From NCBI RefSeq assembly GCF_001476905.1, contig NZ_LDTE01000001.1, positions 1 to 64,000 of the forward strand: 64,000 nt of DNA, written 5' to 3'. This stretch comes from Sphingomonas sanguinis (GTDB lineage: Bacteria > Pseudomonadota > Alphaproteobacteria > Sphingomonadales > Sphingomonadaceae). Below the pieces are notes generated by a model. It ran no database searches. It was not told the DNA's origin and saw only the letters and a list, made by a program, of their open reading frames with translations. Positions 61,938 through 64,000 of this stretch are shown in pieces; positions within the stretch are counted from its first letter, which is position 1; every line of letters starts with the position of its first letter. The position numbers and the translations under genes are program-made.

Positions 61938-63499
61938 GCACCGACCGCCAAGGGAAGCCGCACGACGAAGCGGGCACCGCTCAACCGGTCTTCGCGCGAC
62001 TCGACATGGATGCGGCCCTGATGCGCCTCGACGATGGTCCGCGCGATGGCGAGGCCCAGGCCGGAATGCTGGCCGAAATCCTCGCTGCTGGGGCGGATCG
62101 AATGGAAGCGTCGGAAGATCGCCTCGCGCGCTTCTTCCGGCACGCCGGGGCCTTCATCCTCCACCCGGACAACGACATCCTCCTGCTCGCGCGCCAGGCT
62201 GATCGCCACGACGGCGTCGTCGGGGGAGAAGGACAGGGCGTTGACGATCAGGTTCTCGAACACCCGCTCCAGCCGTGCGCCTTCGCCTGCGATGATAGCG
62301 GGGCCCGGTTCGGTCGAGTCGAAACGCAGGCGGATGCCCCGTTCGACCCCGCGCGCCTCTCGCTGAGAGATCAGGCCTGCCAGCAAGGCGTGAAGATCGA
62401 CAGGATCGAACTTGGCGCGGCTGAGCTGTGCGTCCAGTCGCGAGGCATCCGAAATGTCGGTGATCAGCCGGTCCAGCCGCCGCACATCGTCGCGCACGAT
62501 CGCCAGCAATTGGGCCTGGAGATCGGGGTCGTGGACCGTCTCCAGCGTGTCGACCGCCGAGCGCAGCGACGCCAGCGGATTCTTCAACTCATGCGTGACA
62601 TCGGCGGCAAATGCTTCGGTGGCGTCGATCCGGGCGCGCAGGGCCAGGCTCATGTCGGATAGCGCGCGCGCCAGCATCCCCAGCTCGTCCCGCCGATCGG
62701 GCAGGCGGGGCACCACGACCTCGCGAGCCCGCCCCAGCCGGACCCGCACCGCCGCACGGGCAAGGCGACGGAGCGGCCGGACGATCGTCCTAGCGAGAAA
62801 CAGTGACAGCAGGACCGATATGAGCGCAACGAGTGCCAGCAACACGCTCAGGCGGAACCGCTCGATCCGTACCGTCTCGGTGATGAAGCGGGCATTTTCG
62901 GTCGCCATGATCGTGCCGCCGCCGGGCAGGGGGGCGGCCGCGGTGATGACGGGGGTCCGGTCGGGCGCACGCCAGACCGAGGCAGACACGCGCCCCTCAC
63001 GCGCCAGCCGCACGTCGGGCCATTCCGCGCCGCCGCGTCGCTCGCGATAGAGCGGAGGCCGCGCTGCACCGACCACCGTGTCGATCCCGGCGTCCAGGAA
63101 GCGGGCGATCACCTGCCCCCAATCCTGCTTGTCGGGATCGCGCAGCACGACATTGCGGATGCCGAGCGCGCGGCTGTCCGCGACCAGGCTGCCTTTGGCA
63201 TCGAACAGCCGGATGCGCCCGCCCGTATCGCGCGCCAGCCGCATCACCAGCACATCGCGCTCCTCGCTCCGCACCGAGGTCAGCGCCTCGCCCATCAGCC
63301 GCACTTCGCGCAGCGACTGGGCAACCCGGTTGTCGAGCAGCCGGGTACGATAGCTGTCGAGATAGAAGAACCCGCCTGCCAGCAGCAGCAGCGCAAAGAT
63401 GTTGATCGCCAGAATCCGCTGCGTCAGCGAAATCTGGCCCGACCAGCGTAACGCCAGGTCGGGGGCTTCACTCCTCGGAGAATCGGTAGCCGGCGCCAT
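61934..63499 (-). CDS. chvG: ChvG-like sensor histidine kinase
   Basis: 521 residues. One transmembrane helix (about residues 30-50, [20 protein letters not shown]), a periplasmic stimulus-sensing domain (about 50-245), a second helix, HAMP, HisKA with His303 ([19 protein letters not shown]), and an HATPase ending [18 protein letters not shown]. This is the ChvG/ExoS layout: an acid or envelope-stress sensor pairing with ChvI. Its start lies 29 bases inside the chvI 3' end, so a strong coupling; a later start cannot be excluded. Confidence 0.9.
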   Translation of the reverse strand: MAPATDSPRSEAPDLALRWSGQISLTQRILAINIFALLLLAGGFFYLDSYRTRLLDNRVAQSLREVRLMGEALTSVRSEERDVLVMRLARDTGGRIRLFDAKGSLVADSRALGIRNVVLRDPDKQDWGQVIARFLDAGIDTVVGAARPPLYRERRGGAEWPDVRLAREGRVSASVWRAPDRTPVITAAAPLPGGGTIMATENARFITETVRIERFRLSVLLALVALISVLLSLFLARTIVRPLRRLARAAVRVRLGRAREVVVPRLPDRRDELGMLARALSDMSLALRARIDATEAFAADVTHELKNPLASLRSAVDTLETVHDPDLQAQLLAIVRDDVRRLDRLITDISDASRLDAQLSRAKFDPVDLHALLAGLISQREARGVERGIRLRFDSTEPGPAIIAGEGARLERVFENLIVNALSFSPDDAVVAISLAREQEDVVVRVEDEGPGVPEEAREAIFRRFHSIRPSSEDFGQHSGLGLAIARTIVEAHQGRIHVESREDRLSGARFVVRLPLAVGA

Positions 63500-64000
63500 A
63501 GAGCGTCTCGATGGCGTCGAATTCGGGGTCTACCTGCCGGAACTTGCGGCGCAGGCGTTTGATGTGGCTGTCGATGGTGCGGTCGTCGACATAGATGTCG
63601 TCCTGATAGGCGGCATCCATCAACTGGTTGCGGGTGCGCACGATGCCGGGGCGCTGGGCCAGCGTTTCCAGGATCAGGAATTCGGTGACGGTCAGCGTCA
63701 CCGGCTCCCCCTTCCACGTCACGCGATGCCGCGCCGGGTCCATCGCCAGCGCGCCGCGTGTCAGCGGTCCCTGCGCATCGGCAGCGGGCGTCCCCTGCGG
63801 CGTGCCGACATATTCCGACCGGCGCAGGATGGCACGGATGCGCGCGATCAGCAGGCGCTGGGAGAAGGGCTTGGCGATATAGTCGTCCGCGCCCATCGCC
63901 AGGCCCAGCGCCTCGTCCAGCTCGTCGTCCTTGCTGGTCAGGAAAATGACCGGGATCTGGCTCTTCTCGCGCAGGCGGCGAAGCAGCTCCAGCCCGTCCA
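63468..64000 (-). CDS. chvI: ChvI-like OmpR-family response regulator (5' part outside the window)
   Basis: The C-terminal 176 codons are present. Seen: the end of the receiver ([25 protein letters not shown], then the Lys of [16 protein letters not shown]) and a complete winged-helix output domain ([40 protein letters not shown]). The phospho-acceptor Asp lies beyond the right edge. It precedes and overlaps chvG, the standard chvI-chvG-hprK order. Confidence 0.9.
   Translation of the reverse strand, partial: DGLELLRRLREKSQIPVIFLTSKDDELDEALGLAMGADDYIAKPFSQRLLIARIRAILRRSEYVGTPQGTPAADAQGPLTRGALAMDPARHRVTWKGEPVTLTVTEFLILETLAQRPGIVRTRNQLMDAAYQDDIYVDDRTIDSHIKRLRRKFRQVDPEFDAIETLYGAGYRFSEE

Noticed and set aside
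1..64000. CRISPR arrays, insertion sequences, prophage genes or rRNA
   Set aside because: No regularly spaced direct repeats, transposase motifs, phage structural genes or rRNA-like sequence were found on either strand.

Overview
The window reads as a chromosomal segment of a high-GC alphaproteobacterium of the Sphingomonadales, most likely Sphingomonas or a close genus. The reasons are the gene orders panB / TPR protein / bamB / der and chvI-chvG-hprK-rapZ-EIIA-HPr, a CckA hybrid kinase, three small Flp pilins, and many short-overlap (ATGA) gene pairs. I see no insertion sequence, prophage, CRISPR array, rRNA or plasmid feature. No gene-free stretch exceeds about 300 bases.

Layout. 1-6360: aroK-aroB (aroB runs off the left edge), a small membrane protein, a proline-rich exported protein, xerD, accA and three Flp/Fap pilin genes. 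6395-6862: mutT. 6808-17998: the main accessory block. It holds a large secreted protein of probable DUF5695 type, divergent from a five-gene set with probable internal promoters. That set encodes a Tat-exported GH127 beta-L-arabinofuranosidase, an LDH2/DpkA-type reductase, an exported DUF885 zinc-peptidase-like protein, a DapA-family protein resembling 4-hydroxyproline-pathway deaminases, and a GntR/FCD regulator; an amino-acid permease follows. Together they look like a pathway for hydroxyproline-rich plant glycoproteins (extensin type): strip beta-L-arabinose from hydroxyproline, cut the peptide, import it, catabolise hydroxyproline. 18078-22361: a TetR regulator, two uncharacterised proteins (one a degenerate RBBP9-like hydrolase), a lipoprotein, a secreted S1 protease and a second GntR/FCD regulator.

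22469-34062: mostly housekeeping. It holds nadE, a YffB-type ArsC-family protein, panB, a YfgM-like TPR protein, bamB, der, bacterioferritin, a tRNA with CAU anticodon (probably Ile2), an Ala/Asp/Asn-rich lipoprotein, an exported M28 peptidase and the ABC-F protein EttA. 34201-42699: a soluble GAF/HisKA_2 kinase, an NYN-domain protein, DoxX, greB, a lytic transglycosylase, dapA, a GH114-like lipoprotein, smpB and a DUF2062 protein.

42795-49831: tandem exported M13 metallopeptidases separated by a strong terminator, then cckA and a stand-alone receiver protein. 49925-59016: ilvD, a lipoprotein, nnr, an RlmD/TrmA-type methyltransferase, truA-fmt on the other strand, recR, def and rmuC. 59076-64000 (minus strand): a SpoU methyltransferase, then the PTS-Ntr/ChvIG cluster (HPr, EIIA, RapZ with an altered Walker A, short HprK, ChvG, and ChvI cut by the right edge).

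All assignments come from reading translated sequence and motifs; no database search was run. Start codons were chosen from signal peptides, ribosome-binding sites and overlaps, and several (noted) remain open.
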